Below, one piece after another: positions 1 to 9,566 of a stretch of DNA of 64,000 nucleotides. This stretch comes from Chryseobacterium tagetis (GTDB lineage Bacteria > Bacteroidota > Bacteroidia > Flavobacteriales > Weeksellaceae): contig NZ_JAERSE020000002.1 of the NCBI RefSeq assembly GCF_016735585.2, positions 1 through 64,000 of the forward strand, written 5' to 3'. The notes under the pieces were generated by a model. The model was not told where the DNA came from. It ran no database searches and saw only the letters and a list, made by a program, of their open reading frames with translations. The first letter of the stretch is position 1. The number at the start of each line of letters is the position of its first letter. Position numbers and translations under genes: made by a program.

Positions 1-115
1 TATTTTTAAAAAGTTTTGTTTGTTTTCTTTCGTATCTCTAAAGTGATTTTCTTAATCTTTATGCCCACCTAAAGGCTCTTCTGCGCTTACTGATTTTCTC
101 TCGTTTTCAGTGGGG

Positions 116-148
116 CAAAGATATGCTCTTTCAATAATACAAAACAAA
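116..148 (-). promoter_or_regulatory. Bacteroidetes-type promoter reading out of the left edge
   Basis: Read on the minus strand, TTTG (145-148) is followed after 21 bases by TATCTTTG (116-123). This matches the Bacteroidetes housekeeping consensus of TTTG, 19-21 bases, TAnnTTTG. Transcription would start near 110 and run leftward through a GC-richer leader (about 60-115) out of the window, so the gene it serves is not visible. The leader has no long open frame. Confidence 0.7.
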
Positions 149-429
149 CTTTGTTAACATAAAATTTAAACGGAAACCAAATTGTGGGAAACTTTTACAT
201 TTAACTATCTGATCCATTTTCATTTAAATAAAAAGCTATACTTATCCACAATGGCAAAAATGATTTGTCTTTCTTCCTTGAAATAATTTCTCAGCTGATT
301 TTGATAATGGATAGCACATTTATTTGGAGGGATTCTATTGTGAGATATTAAACCTTGCGGGTTTAAATTGTAGAGAAATATTAGCTTTCGATTGAAATGA
401 TTGTTACCTCTTATACTATATAGTATATC

Positions 430-512
430 TATAGCCCCGATCGCAGCATTTGTTTGAGCTCATTTTCTTTTGGGAAAGAAAATAGCGAGTGCGGAGAGCG
501 GGATAAAGCTCC
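430..512. repeat. structured dispersed repeat-like element
   Basis: The segment opens with ATAGCCCCGATCGCA and closes with GAGAGCGGGATAAAGCTCC, enclosing a region that can fold (TTTTCTTT against AAAGAAAA). From memory, elements with the frame AGCCCCGAT ... GCGGGA..AAGCTCC recur in intergenic DNA of Chryseobacterium and Flavobacterium; this cannot be confirmed from one copy. It lies downstream of the VanZ-like gene. The rest of 1-607 shows AT-rich DNA with short palindromes such as ATACTATATAGTAT (413-426) and no convincing gene. Confidence 0.45.
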
Positions 513-607
513 AAAAAAATATTGATTGATGAATGTGTATTAATACTATATACTAGTGAGTGCAAAGAATGTTTCTTTTTTAGAAACAGTGTGGTTTATT
601 TTCCTGA

Positions 608-1015
608 TCAGAAAAATCGTTTGATAAGCAGCTTATATATAGAATATCCTATCAGACATCCGATAGCATCTGCTACAACATCGAGAGTTTCCATGGATCT
701 CCCGAGTCCCATTTCCTCCTGAAGGATTTCTGTAAGGAACCCGTAAATAAGAATAATTTGAAAAAAGTAATAGAACTTGATTTTAGGAAAAGTCGCCATG
801 AAGCAAAAACCAAGCATCGCGAATATGCTTAGATGTAAAACTTTGTCAATACCGTCGAACATAAACCAGTATTCCTGATTTTCCTGCCCCGGCTTCAACA
901 GCATATAAGTAAGAAATGCCCAATAAATGGGCAAAATCTTACTAAATATTTTTGAAATCCTATCCAATGATAGCTTGGTATTCTTCTGCAGAAAGTAATT
1001 CTGAATGATCTGCAC
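608..1015 (-). CDS. VanZ-like family membrane protein
   Basis: This is a small integral membrane protein with three to four hydrophobic segments and the VanZ-like pattern: a middle segment with DGIDKVLHLSIFAMLGF, then ILQEEMGLGRSMETLDVVADAIGCLIG. VanZ-like proteins are widespread and mostly of unknown function; VanZ itself gives low-level teicoplanin resistance, which should not be assumed here. The longest frame overlaps the 3' end of gcvH by 56 bases. A TTG codon at the gcvH stop (about 962-966) is an alternative start that would keep all membrane segments. It is probably the last gene of a gcvH-VanZ transcript. Confidence 0.75.
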   Translation of the reverse strand: MQIIQNYFLQKNTKLSLDRISKIFSKILPIYWAFLTYMLLKPGQENQEYWFMFDGIDKVLHLSIFAMLGFCFMATFPKIKFYYFFQIILIYGFLTEILQEEMGLGRSMETLDVVADAIGCLIGYSIYKLLIKRFF

Positions 1016-1337
1016 CTTCAGCTATTTCTAATTTAATAATCCATCCGTCTCCATAAGGATCTGAATTTAATAATTCCGGCTGATCTTCTAAGTCTGAGTT
1101 AAATTCAATAACTTTTCCTGAGATAGGCAAGAATAAATCTGAAACTGTTTTTACAGCTTCTACACTTCCGAAAACGTCTCCTCCATTAAGCTCATCATCT
1201 ACAGTATCTACATCTACGTATACGATATCTCCCAACTCTCCTTGAGCGAAGTCTGTAATACCGATTGTAGCAACGTTACCTTCAATCTTAATCCATTCGT
1301 GATCTTTAGTGTACTTTAATTCTGATGGTGTGTTCAT
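960..1337 (-). CDS. gcvH: glycine cleavage system H protein
   Basis: This is the lipoylated carrier of the glycine cleavage complex. It shuttles the aminomethyl intermediate between the P, T and L proteins in the cytosol. The 125-residue length is typical. The lipoyl-accepting lysine is K63 in the motif GSVEAVKTVSDL, and the N-terminal KYTKDHEWI and the C-terminal GDGWIIKLE are standard for the family. A good promoter lies 20-50 bases upstream (1357-1387). The gene lies beside sprA and ruvA, an order I recall from other flavobacteria. Confidence 0.97.
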   Translation of the reverse strand: MNTPSELKYTKDHEWIKIEGNVATIGITDFAQGELGDIVYVDVDTVDDELNGGDVFGSVEAVKTVSDLFLPISGKVIEFNSDLEDQPELLNSDPYGDGWIIKLEIAEGADHSELLSAEEYQAIIG

Positions 1338-1356
1338 TTTTATTTTTTTATGTCAA

Positions 1357-1387
1357 CAAATTTATTCAAAATAGATAAATGCTCAAA
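1357..1387 (-). promoter_or_regulatory. promoter of gcvH
   Basis: On the minus strand TTTG (1384-1387) is followed after 19 bases by TAAATTTG (1357-1364). The start would fall near 1350, giving a leader of about 13 bases before the gcvH ATG at 1337. Confidence 0.7.
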
Positions 1388-1458
1388 GGAAATAGAGAAA
1401 TATTTATTACGGAGATTAAAGTTGTTGGTTTACAGGGAATTTTTAAGTTTTTATTAAT

Positions 1459-2331
1459 TTATTCTTCTGCAATCTTGCTTTTATCCAGCAATTCATGAAA
1501 TGTCTGGCAGTCTAATTTTTTAGTACTGCTCTGTTTTCTTTTTATCGTAATATTGAATTTACCGAAATACAATTCTTTTAATTCTGTGTCCGGACAAAAT
1601 AATTTATTAATATTATCCATATTTGCATTTACTGCTTTAATTTCTTTGTTTTGGGAAAATTCTACCTGACCATCTTTTTCAAATAGTGAAACGTATTGAT
1701 AGGTCATTACAAAATCATTCGTTTCTACTTTTTTCAAGGTTTTGTCTGAACTTTCATAGCTTAGAATTGCCGTAGAAATAAGGGTTCCATTAACCAGAAA
1801 GTGTGCTAACATGGAAGACCAAAGTCCAACGTTAAGAACCAACCAGATTAACACCAGCGCCAATCCTGCCGTTCCTATAATACTGGGATATGAAGATAAG
1901 CTGAAAAGGTCATACAACTTGTAATGCATTAAACTGAATAATAAAGCATTTACGAAGTAGGAATATTTCCGGAAATTATTTTTAGTTTTTAATTCAAAAA
2001 GAATGATGAAAAGTATTAATAGAGGAATCAGAAAATAGCTCTGCTGCATGATCACAAAAAATGCAATTCCAAAATAACTTATATATTTTAAATACTTTTT
2101 CCCTGTAAAAGCTCCCCGAAAAAAGAGTTCTTCGGAAACAGGGGCAAACAAGCCCCCACCAAGAATCATGACAATTACATTAACATCATTAAATCTAGTC
2201 TCTCTGGAAGATGCATCTATTATTTTAAAATGATCCAGAATAATTGCAAGAAGGGTAAAGCAGATGAATGCAGGGATTCCAATTTTCAATAAATAATTTT
2301 CTTTGTGCGTTTTCTTTTCTACGGTTTCCAT
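1459..2331 (-). CDS. CPBP family intramembrane metalloprotease
   Basis: This is a multi-pass membrane protein of the CAAX protease / bacteriocin-processing (CPBP, Abi) family. Three family motifs are visible: EELFFRG (E67, E68, R72), FSLMH (H136) and HFLVN (H177, N181). Together these supply the glutamate and histidine residues of the intramembrane active site. After the last membrane segment comes a soluble tail of about 100 residues, rich in charged residues, which is longer than usual and of unknown role. Bacterial members are linked to bacteriocin self-immunity or protein processing, but the substrate here is unknown. It stands alone, with its own promoter at 2405-2437. Confidence 0.85.
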   Translation of the reverse strand: METVEKKTHKENYLLKIGIPAFICFTLLAIILDHFKIIDASSRETRFNDVNVIVMILGGGLFAPVSEELFFRGAFTGKKYLKYISYFGIAFFVIMQQSYFLIPLLILFIILFELKTKNNFRKYSYFVNALLFSLMHYKLYDLFSLSSYPSIIGTAGLALVLIWLVLNVGLWSSMLAHFLVNGTLISTAILSYESSDKTLKKVETNDFVMTYQYVSLFEKDGQVEFSQNKEIKAVNANMDNINKLFCPDTELKELYFGKFNITIKRKQSSTKKLDCQTFHELLDKSKIAEE

Positions 2332-2404
2332 GGTTTTTAGTAAAATGAAAGGTACATTTCAAAACATACCTTTTTATTGATTTTAATTAATATTATTTGC
2401 TTTT

Positions 2405-2437
2405 CAAAGATAATGAAAGCTTTATTTATGATCCAAA
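2405..2437 (-). promoter_or_regulatory. promoter of the CPBP protease gene
   Basis: Minus-strand TTTG (2434-2437), 21 bases, then TATCTTTG (2405-2412). This gives a leader of about 65 bases before the ATG at 2331. It lies just downstream of the sprA terminator. Confidence 0.65.
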
Positions 2438-2460
2438 ACAGGTAAACATTCTATTTAAAT

Positions 2461-2492
2461 AAAAACTCCCTTTCTACAGTATAGAAAGGGAG
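2461..2492 (-). terminator. terminator of the ruvA-sprA transcript
   Basis: Perfect 11-base stem CTCCCTTTCTA / TAGAAAGGGAG with a 5-base loop, followed by TTTTT on the minus strand, 25 bases after the sprA stop. Confidence 0.85.
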
Positions 2493-2516
2493 CAATGATT
2501 TTCTTGAATTTACTTT

Positions 2517-5500
2517 TTATAATCCACCGGAATCTCCAAACGTAAACGTTGCTGAGATCCCTGCTCTGATTGTAGATAACGGGAATGCCGTAGATATTTT
2601 ATATTTTGAAGTAAGCTGCTCATAGAATAATCTTAAGTTCAGGTTTTCTGAAACATTGTAGTCTGCAGAAAGTTTGATGTTCATTACTTTCTGACCACCT
2701 GTAACCTGAGAGTCATTCAATAAAATATTCATAATACTAGTCTGGCCGTCTCTCAATGAAATATCTCCTCTGATGTTAAGGTCGCTTCCTTTAGATCTGG
2801 CTCCTCTTGTATTTGCCATTCCCAATCTGAAGTTTCGAATAATGTATCCTAGTCTCACTACATATTCTTTGTTTGATTCTTCAGTAAGGGTGTGGTTTAC
2901 CAATCCTAATAACAGCATTCTGTTTTTGTTGTACTGTATTCCAAACTGCATATTGTTTCTCATGGTAACATCTATCCCGATAAGCGGAGAAAAAGATTCT
3001 AAATAGGTGGCCTGTGAGAAAGTATAAGGATTAATATAATCACCATTCACATCTTTATCATTACCTGAACTCCCAATATTGTAGTAATCAATACTTGACT
3101 GAATACCCGTTGCAGTGTACGTAGCGCTATAAGCATGTGAAAGATCAAACTTCGTAAACTGTCCGTTAATGACTGGAATATTTTTCAATCCTGAATAGGT
3201 AATTTTCCAGTTAGGGATTGGGATTCCTGCTTTTTTAGCATTTCCGATTGCTTTTGGAGACTTTCCTTCTACCGCCGCTCTAAAGGCAGGAATTAAAACG
3301 TAAGCATTCGCTATACTATGTCCTTCCGTAAAGCCATCTGCATTTAACGGACCTCCCATTTGCTGGGAAATAGCAATTGCATTTGCTCTAATGGCCTGAT
3401 AAATTGCTGCTCCGTCTTTGAATGCTGTATTGATTGCGACTACTGTATTCGAATACGTCACAAAATCATTAGCGAAAGAGAAATCATGATTTGCATATGC
3501 TAAATTCTGAGGGTCGTTATACCCCGACTGCGAGAAGTTTCTATTGAAGGTATGAAGAACATTGAAATCTACTCTGAAATCACTAATTGGGACAAACTGA
3601 AGATCTGCTCTTAATTCTTTTGTCGACATCTGAATATAAGGATCCGTCATCAACGAGGAACCACTTACCCAGCCGTTTTCGACTGCTACTCTTCTGATAT
3701 CTGACTGTGATCCTAATAAGAATCCGGCAGTTGGCCCTCCCAAAGTCTGTCCATACCCATACCAGTTTGGAGCAGAAAGAAGTCCTGGAACTACTGTTCC
3801 GTTGTTTTCTGTATAATCAAAGTTCAGCTGTTTGAATGAAGTCATGAAATTCGCTATACTCTGTAAAGGCGTCAGTTTGTTTTTGAATTTGTAATTCTTG
3901 TATTTATATTTATTTTTTTCCCAAGCTAATGTATTTACATTATTCAAAGAATCAATTTCTCTTCTTCTCTTCTGCTGTTTAGCTGAAATATTCTGGAAAT
4001 ATTTAAACTGGCTAAAGAATTTCGGAAGATCCGCACTCGCTTTAGCTGTTATTACATTTGTATTCTGACCGATGGATCCTAAACTTCCTTCCGGACTTGA
4101 AAGTAAAGCTGTAGATCTCGCATTCCAGTTATAGGTAAACCCATATCCCAATTCCGCATCAATGAAATCTAAATATGGAAGATACTTGAATGGTAACTGA
4201 TATCCTAGCTGTACTTTATGATTATACAAAACAGGTCTTCCTGCTCTGAACACATTTCCGAAAATGGAACTGTTATCCATCGTATTGACATCAATGTTAT
4301 CATTCAAAGTTCTCGTAAGTGAGTTGATCTGAATTTTTAAAGATTTCGTAAGGGCAAATTCTAAACCGTACTGCCAACCAAAATAGAAGTTTCTATTTTT
4401 AATAACATCAAAATTACTTCCGAAGTTTCCTGAAAGTATAGATTCGATATCTCTAAATTCAAGTTCATTGTAATTTCTGTCAATCTCCGTTCTGAAAGAT
4501 AATTTTGTAGGAATCGGATTAAAATTAAACTCTTTTGCCCATCTCAGATATTTTGTTGATTTTGCGGTATCGCTGATCAATTTATTAAAAGGTCTGATCA
4601 CCCAAGGCTTGAAATTATAATTATAATCTACATATCCTCTGAAGTATTGTCTGTAATTCTTCTTGGTATAAATATCTCTGTAATAGTCATCATTATAAAC
4701 CGCCGTCATAGTAACGTTTTCTACATCATAGAATTTCGGTTTTCTAGCCTGGTTTACTCTTTCTTTGTGCATATTCACAACTCCGATACTTCTTTGCTGT
4801 GTATATGTTCTTGCTACTTTTTTAAGCTCTTCTTTATTCGCCGCTTTATTAAACTCAACATCGGTATCCAACGGATTGTATTTAGGATCTTCGATTGTTT
4901 GAGAATAAGAATAGTTCAATGGAATTTTCATCCCACTTTTTTCCGGTAATAATTTATCTACATTAATAGCAGTATTAATACTGAACGCAGATTGTGAAGA
5001 TTGGCTTCTTTCAGCCGGTTTTGAATCTATGTTTCCGAAACCAACAGAACTGTACGAAGCACTTGTATTTACCGTTGCGAAATCTCCAAGGTTAAAATTC
5101 AAACTTGCATTTCCTGCGTAACCTCCATCATTTTCAATTTCAGAAAGACGAATTTCATTTACCCACAATACTCTTCCTTTACTATTAATAGTTCCTCGCG
5201 GCAAATTTCTTACCCCGATCATGATCGTGGTAATATTTCCAAGAGAAGGTCTACCCTTGATGTAGATATCTTTATTATCATGACTAAACTGTGCGTCCCT
5301 AGTTCTTGCGGTTATATTATCAGGAGACTGCTTATCTCTTCTGATCTTTGCATCTACAAAATCCTGAATTGCAAAATCCACATCGTTCTCCATCGGCCAA
5401 ATTTCTAAAGGAGCCGTTGCCGTACTGGGTGTATATTTTACAGAAGATTCATATTCATAATAATTATCTGTAGCATCGCTTCCGAAACGGATGAAGAACT

Positions 5501-8500
5501 TCAAATTATTATCAACACCTGAAGCCATAGGACTATCTAAGTTTTCAGCATGTAAGAAAAGTTTCAATTTTTTATACCTTCTCATATCAAGCGTTGTATT
5601 CTTGAATACTCCTCTTGCTTCCAGATCCATGTTTTTTACCTTCATATATAATGAAGCTTCATTCTGTCTCTGCGCTCCCGCATTCCCACTCAAAACCTGT
5701 CTGTCGATTCCCGGTGGCAAGACGTATGGAGGCTGGTTTAATCCATTTTCTTCAATATTAACGCTACCTACCTCGAAGTTATCATTCATTGTATCACTTC
5801 CCGCTGTACCTTCTGTAGAAGAGTTTACTGTTTCGCTGGCAATTTTGTTTGGATACCTTCTCCAGTCAGAACGAACTAAGTCCATGGTTCCGAATCTTAA
5901 AGTAGATGTATTGTCGAATCCTGTTAATAATAGTCTTGCAAATCTTACATTATTAAGAACAGCTGGAGAATGATCTCCTTCTGTTGCAACATATTGTGAA
6001 ACCGGAATTCTGAATAAAAACCATTTCACATCAGACGACTGCCCATTCTGGAAATTTGCTTTTACAGTTTTTACGTCTACTATATTATTCTGTCCTAAAG
6101 CAAGACTTGCCTGATCCAAGTTTACTTCATACTGGTTGTAGTTTTCACTTTGATCTAAATTGTAATCTTTGTTGATATCTTCTGCATCCGGAGTCTGTGA
6201 TGAAACTTCCAGGGAATTGCTTTTAGAGTTTCCTTCAGGTCCTCTGAAATATTTGTAACGCTCAACAATTGAAGCGGCCTGAGTTCCTGTAAATTTATCT
6301 GACATATAGAATAAGAAATCATCCACTGCAGGGTCAGACAAATTGGTAACCGGGTTTGTAAATGTATTTCCAAATCTAGCGGCTTCCTGATCAGATGTTA
6401 AACCATCATATCCTGCATCCTGCACCGTTCTGTCAGTTCCTTCACTAGAGAAAGCATATAAAACAGGAGGTTGTTTTGGCTGGATACCCCAGTTTGAATT
6501 GGTGGTAGTTGATGTTGAAGATGGTGTAGGCAGTCCGTTTTCATACTGCATATAGCCATCTTTCAGGATGTCTTCAGACACGTTTCCTAAATGTAATAAT
6601 AGCTTAGGGGTATTTCCCGGATTACTCAATGGTTTTCCGTCAGCATAAGGATCCATTAACCAGAATTCAACATATTCGATGTTTGAATTGACAAAGTTGG
6701 AAACACTGATCGGTCTCATGATTCCTCCCCATCTTTGCTGTGTAGTTTCTGAACCTGGATTTACGTTGTAAGGCCCTTTTTCCTGAGGATAATATGAAAT
6801 ATCAAATGTATTGGTAAACGTCTGTTCACCCGCCACAAAATCTCTGTTGTTGTAAATTTCAGAAAGCTGTACCCTTCTCGAAGCGTGGTTGGAAACAGAC
6901 TGAGCTGTAATTCCTGTAGGTGCTTTACCTCCTACTCCCCAGAATCTAGGATCGATACTATACCAAGATAGCAATCCTCTTCCATTTCCACCTGTAATAT
7001 CATTATTTGGCGGCACCGTATTGAACGGAATCTGTGTATTTTTTTCAGGCTTTGATGACAAGCTCCAAGCTGCAGGTTCTTTTAACGAAATTTTTGAAGT
7101 GGTTTGTTCAAAGTCATCAATGTAAGATTGATTGTCTGTTCCTTTATTTAATCCTGGTAATAAATAGGCAGCTTCCATTTTGAAATTCAAATTAGAAGGC
7201 GCCTCGGTATTTACCAAAGGAATTTTATCTGTTAATCTTGTCAGGAATGGCAATTGATTATTATACATCAAATTAACTCCTGCCATGGTATTGTTTACAG
7301 CTTCCTGTCCGTAATTCACCTTTTGGGTAAGTGGTGACTCAGAATAATTAACAACCGTACCTCCTACAATGAAGTTTTCGCTGAACCTTCTTTCTAAGTT
7401 CAATCCTAAAAATCTTTTTCTCTGCGTATTGAATGTTAATTGATTTTCTAAAGCGATATTAATAGCCTGGCCAGATTGTTTTACCTGCTCGTTGATAATG
7501 GTAACAGTTCCCAACATATAATCAACGGTATAGTCTACTCCTTCCGTCAATTGTACTCCATTTGCCGAAACTTTTACAGATCCTTGCGGAACGTTTACTG
7601 CTCCTAATGAAATCCCTTGTCCTGTTGTTCCTTTGTAACGACCTTCCAACGTATATCTTTGTGACAGGTTACTGTATGTTGCTGCCTGCTTCTGCTTATC
7701 ATACAGGTCACTAAATACATACTGAGGATTATTACTTCCCAAAGCATTCTGTATATTACTTCCAAAAGGCTGTACTTTGGTAAAAATAACTTTCCCGGTT
7801 TCCGGTCGTATAGTAATTCCGTTGACAAAGTCAAAGATACCATCTCCTGTTGTCCCTCCACTGTTTGACTGAAGGTCACCATTACTATTTAAACGATCCC
7901 AGTTCATTAACTTCAGCAAGTTGATATCCTGAACATTCGTATTGGGTAGATAATTAACTTTACCTCCGGTTTGTGCATCTCTATAGTTAACATTTAAGAT
8001 AAATCCATCCTGACTTACCTGTCCTGCATCTAATGAATAAATATTCTTCATCATCAGATCCCACATAGGAGACTCTACATTTACCGTAGAGTTTGATTTC
8101 AAAAGTTTAGAAACCAATACAGTACTTTCTTCAGAAAACTCTCCTACTTTGTACACCTGATTTGTTCCGTTTACCGTATATGAATAGGAAACCGCCAATA
8201 GCTGCTGATCGTTTAGCTTTTGGTTTAATGAAATATATCCAAGCTGTGGCTGAAAGGTATATTCATTAGTATTTAATCTTCTTGCTTTTTTATTAAAAAT
8301 AAATTGTTCTCCGTTGGTATAAGGTTGTGTACTTCCCGGGAATGTTCCCCCCTGTAAAACATCACCATAATTCGTTCCCGGGTCTCTGGTTCCCATCGTT
8401 GTAGAGATCGCATTATACAACCCGTTCTGTGAGTTGTCCGGCGTTCCGGCTGCTCCTTCTCCCAAGTCTCGGATCCCGACTATACTTTTCTGATAGGCAA

Positions 8501-9563
8501 GATTACTGTTTCCTTGGTCCAATACCCAAACTTCTAATCTTGTAATATTGATTCTGGAATTAATCTGAGGATAATTAAGTAATGCATTATCATATCCGTC
8601 TAAGAAATAATGTCCCAAAAAGTAATGCTGATTGTCTTCATAATCGATCGCATTTATTTTGAAGGTATTCATTACCCCACCTCCTTGAACAACAATATTT
8701 CTGGCTTCACCCTGTTGTTGGGAAAGTACTACGGTTCCGTATGTTTTCCCTAACTGGAATTCCGTTTTCACCCCGAACAATGACTCGGAACCACGAATAA
8801 GACTGGTAGACAACGGCATATTAACGTTACCGAATTCTACTCTTTTTATAATCTTATCTTCACCACCTGCTCCGGGAGAATTTACATCTCCAAGTCCTTT
8901 AGACTGTAGATCTTTCCAGCTTCCTTTTGCCTGCCATACCAGGTTCATTTTGTTCTCAAACGCAAAACCACTCTGGGTATCGTAATTGGCTTTTAACTGA
9001 AGGTTTTCCCCTACTTTTCCTAAAAGTCCTAACTGGATTCTCTGGTTGATATCAAAGGTAAAACTTGTTCTGTTTTGAGGCAGAATTAATGGGTTGTCAA
9101 TTTTCTGGTACAATCCTCCGAAATCAAAAGAAGCAAACCCTGAAGGAATGATTTCTATTTTATTGCTTCCGAAAATCGTTTCAAAAAGCCTGTTTCTGAT
9201 CGTTAAAGCAGGAATTAATCCCTTCTTTAGTGCGTCAGATTTATCTTTTCTGTACAATAAGCTGTATCGGTCTGATTTTTCTTTATAGTAAGCCTTAGAC
9301 TGCGTTGCCAGCAAAAATTCTTTATACTCTTCCGGAGACATCGCCGTAGGAACTCCTGTTACAATATTTCCAACTTTAGGATATACGAGATACATCCCTG
9401 TTTTTATATCATAAAATGCTTCGTATTGAGTAGGATCAGGTAATTCATAATCCTTTTGTATAGTATTTCCTGTCGCAGGATTTTCTTGTCCGAATGTATT
9501 GATGGAAATACACAGAAAAGACAGGAACAAGAATATGTTGAAATATTTATGAGTTGTCACCAA
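2517..9563 (-). CDS. sprA: cell surface protein SprA (T9SS outer membrane translocon)
   Basis: SprA (Sov in Porphyromonas) is the giant outer membrane beta-barrel through which type IX secretion cargo crosses; in gliding flavobacteria it is also needed for motility. The protein has 2348 residues, close to the roughly 2400 of the Flavobacterium johnsoniae protein. It has a signal peptide (residues 1-25, cleavage after NTFG), long stretches of alternating hydrophobic beta strands and many N/Q/G/Y-rich loops, and it ends in a strand-like FTFGDSGGL. There is no frameshift over 7 kb. It starts 3 bases after the ruvA stop, so the two are surely co-transcribed. The cargo-type protein at 20391 would need this translocon. 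Confidence 0.95.
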   Translation of the reverse strand: MVTTHKYFNIFLFLSFLCISINTFGQENPATGNTIQKDYELPDPTQYEAFYDIKTGMYLVYPKVGNIVTGVPTAMSPEEYKEFLLATQSKAYYKEKSDRYSLLYRKDKSDALKKGLIPALTIRNRLFETIFGSNKIEIIPSGFASFDFGGLYQKIDNPLILPQNRTSFTFDINQRIQLGLLGKVGENLQLKANYDTQSGFAFENKMNLVWQAKGSWKDLQSKGLGDVNSPGAGGEDKIIKRVEFGNVNMPLSTSLIRGSESLFGVKTEFQLGKTYGTVVLSQQQGEARNIVVQGGGVMNTFKINAIDYEDNQHYFLGHYFLDGYDNALLNYPQINSRINITRLEVWVLDQGNSNLAYQKSIVGIRDLGEGAAGTPDNSQNGLYNAISTTMGTRDPGTNYGDVLQGGTFPGSTQPYTNGEQFIFNKKARRLNTNEYTFQPQLGYISLNQKLNDQQLLAVSYSYTVNGTNQVYKVGEFSEESTVLVSKLLKSNSTVNVESPMWDLMMKNIYSLDAGQVSQDGFILNVNYRDAQTGGKVNYLPNTNVQDINLLKLMNWDRLNSNGDLQSNSGGTTGDGIFDFVNGITIRPETGKVIFTKVQPFGSNIQNALGSNNPQYVFSDLYDKQKQAATYSNLSQRYTLEGRYKGTTGQGISLGAVNVPQGSVKVSANGVQLTEGVDYTVDYMLGTVTIINEQVKQSGQAINIALENQLTFNTQRKRFLGLNLERRFSENFIVGGTVVNYSESPLTQKVNYGQEAVNNTMAGVNLMYNNQLPFLTRLTDKIPLVNTEAPSNLNFKMEAAYLLPGLNKGTDNQSYIDDFEQTTSKISLKEPAAWSLSSKPEKNTQIPFNTVPPNNDITGGNGRGLLSWYSIDPRFWGVGGKAPTGITAQSVSNHASRRVQLSEIYNNRDFVAGEQTFTNTFDISYYPQEKGPYNVNPGSETTQQRWGGIMRPISVSNFVNSNIEYVEFWLMDPYADGKPLSNPGNTPKLLLHLGNVSEDILKDGYMQYENGLPTPSSTSTTTNSNWGIQPKQPPVLYAFSSEGTDRTVQDAGYDGLTSDQEAARFGNTFTNPVTNLSDPAVDDFLFYMSDKFTGTQAASIVERYKYFRGPEGNSKSNSLEVSSQTPDAEDINKDYNLDQSENYNQYEVNLDQASLALGQNNIVDVKTVKANFQNGQSSDVKWFLFRIPVSQYVATEGDHSPAVLNNVRFARLLLTGFDNTSTLRFGTMDLVRSDWRRYPNKIASETVNSSTEGTAGSDTMNDNFEVGSVNIEENGLNQPPYVLPPGIDRQVLSGNAGAQRQNEASLYMKVKNMDLEARGVFKNTTLDMRRYKKLKLFLHAENLDSPMASGVDNNLKFFIRFGSDATDNYYEYESSVKYTPSTATAPLEIWPMENDVDFAIQDFVDAKIRRDKQSPDNITARTRDAQFSHDNKDIYIKGRPSLGNITTIMIGVRNLPRGTINSKGRVLWVNEIRLSEIENDGGYAGNASLNFNLGDFATVNTSASYSSVGFGNIDSKPAERSQSSQSAFSINTAINVDKLLPEKSGMKIPLNYSYSQTIEDPKYNPLDTDVEFNKAANKEELKKVARTYTQQRSIGVVNMHKERVNQARKPKFYDVENVTMTAVYNDDYYRDIYTKKNYRQYFRGYVDYNYNFKPWVIRPFNKLISDTAKSTKYLRWAKEFNFNPIPTKLSFRTEIDRNYNELEFRDIESILSGNFGSNFDVIKNRNFYFGWQYGLEFALTKSLKIQINSLTRTLNDNIDVNTMDNSSIFGNVFRAGRPVLYNHKVQLGYQLPFKYLPYLDFIDAELGYGFTYNWNARSTALLSSPEGSLGSIGQNTNVITAKASADLPKFFSQFKYFQNISAKQQKRRREIDSLNNVNTLAWEKNKYKYKNYKFKNKLTPLQSIANFMTSFKQLNFDYTENNGTVVPGLLSAPNWYGYGQTLGGPTAGFLLGSQSDIRRVAVENGWVSGSSLMTDPYIQMSTKELRADLQFVPISDFRVDFNVLHTFNRNFSQSGYNDPQNLAYANHDFSFANDFVTYSNTVVAINTAFKDGAAIYQAIRANAIAISQQMGGPLNADGFTEGHSIANAYVLIPAFRAAVEGKSPKAIGNAKKAGIPIPNWKITYSGLKNIPVINGQFTKFDLSHAYSATYTATGIQSSIDYYNIGSSGNDKDVNGDYINPYTFSQATYLESFSPLIGIDVTMRNNMQFGIQYNKNRMLLLGLVNHTLTEESNKEYVVRLGYIIRNFRLGMANTRGARSKGSDLNIRGDISLRDGQTSIMNILLNDSQVTGGQKVMNIKLSADYNVSENLNLRLFYEQLTSKYKISTAFPLSTIRAGISATFTFGDSGGL

Positions 9564-9566
9564 ATG

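Noticed and set aside
522..722. A 66-codon plus-strand frame near the left edge
   Set aside because: Overlaps the 3' end of the VanZ-like gene, poor composition and no ribosome binding site.
5491..5973. A 160-codon open frame on the plus strand inside sprA
   Set aside because: Antisense shadow of sprA; Phe/Ser/Leu-rich composition typical of reverse reading.
2517..9563. The huge gene as a surface adhesin or polymorphic toxin
   Set aside because: Length, signal peptide, beta-strand pattern and the position next to ruvA and gcvH all fit SprA; there is no repeat array or toxin tip.
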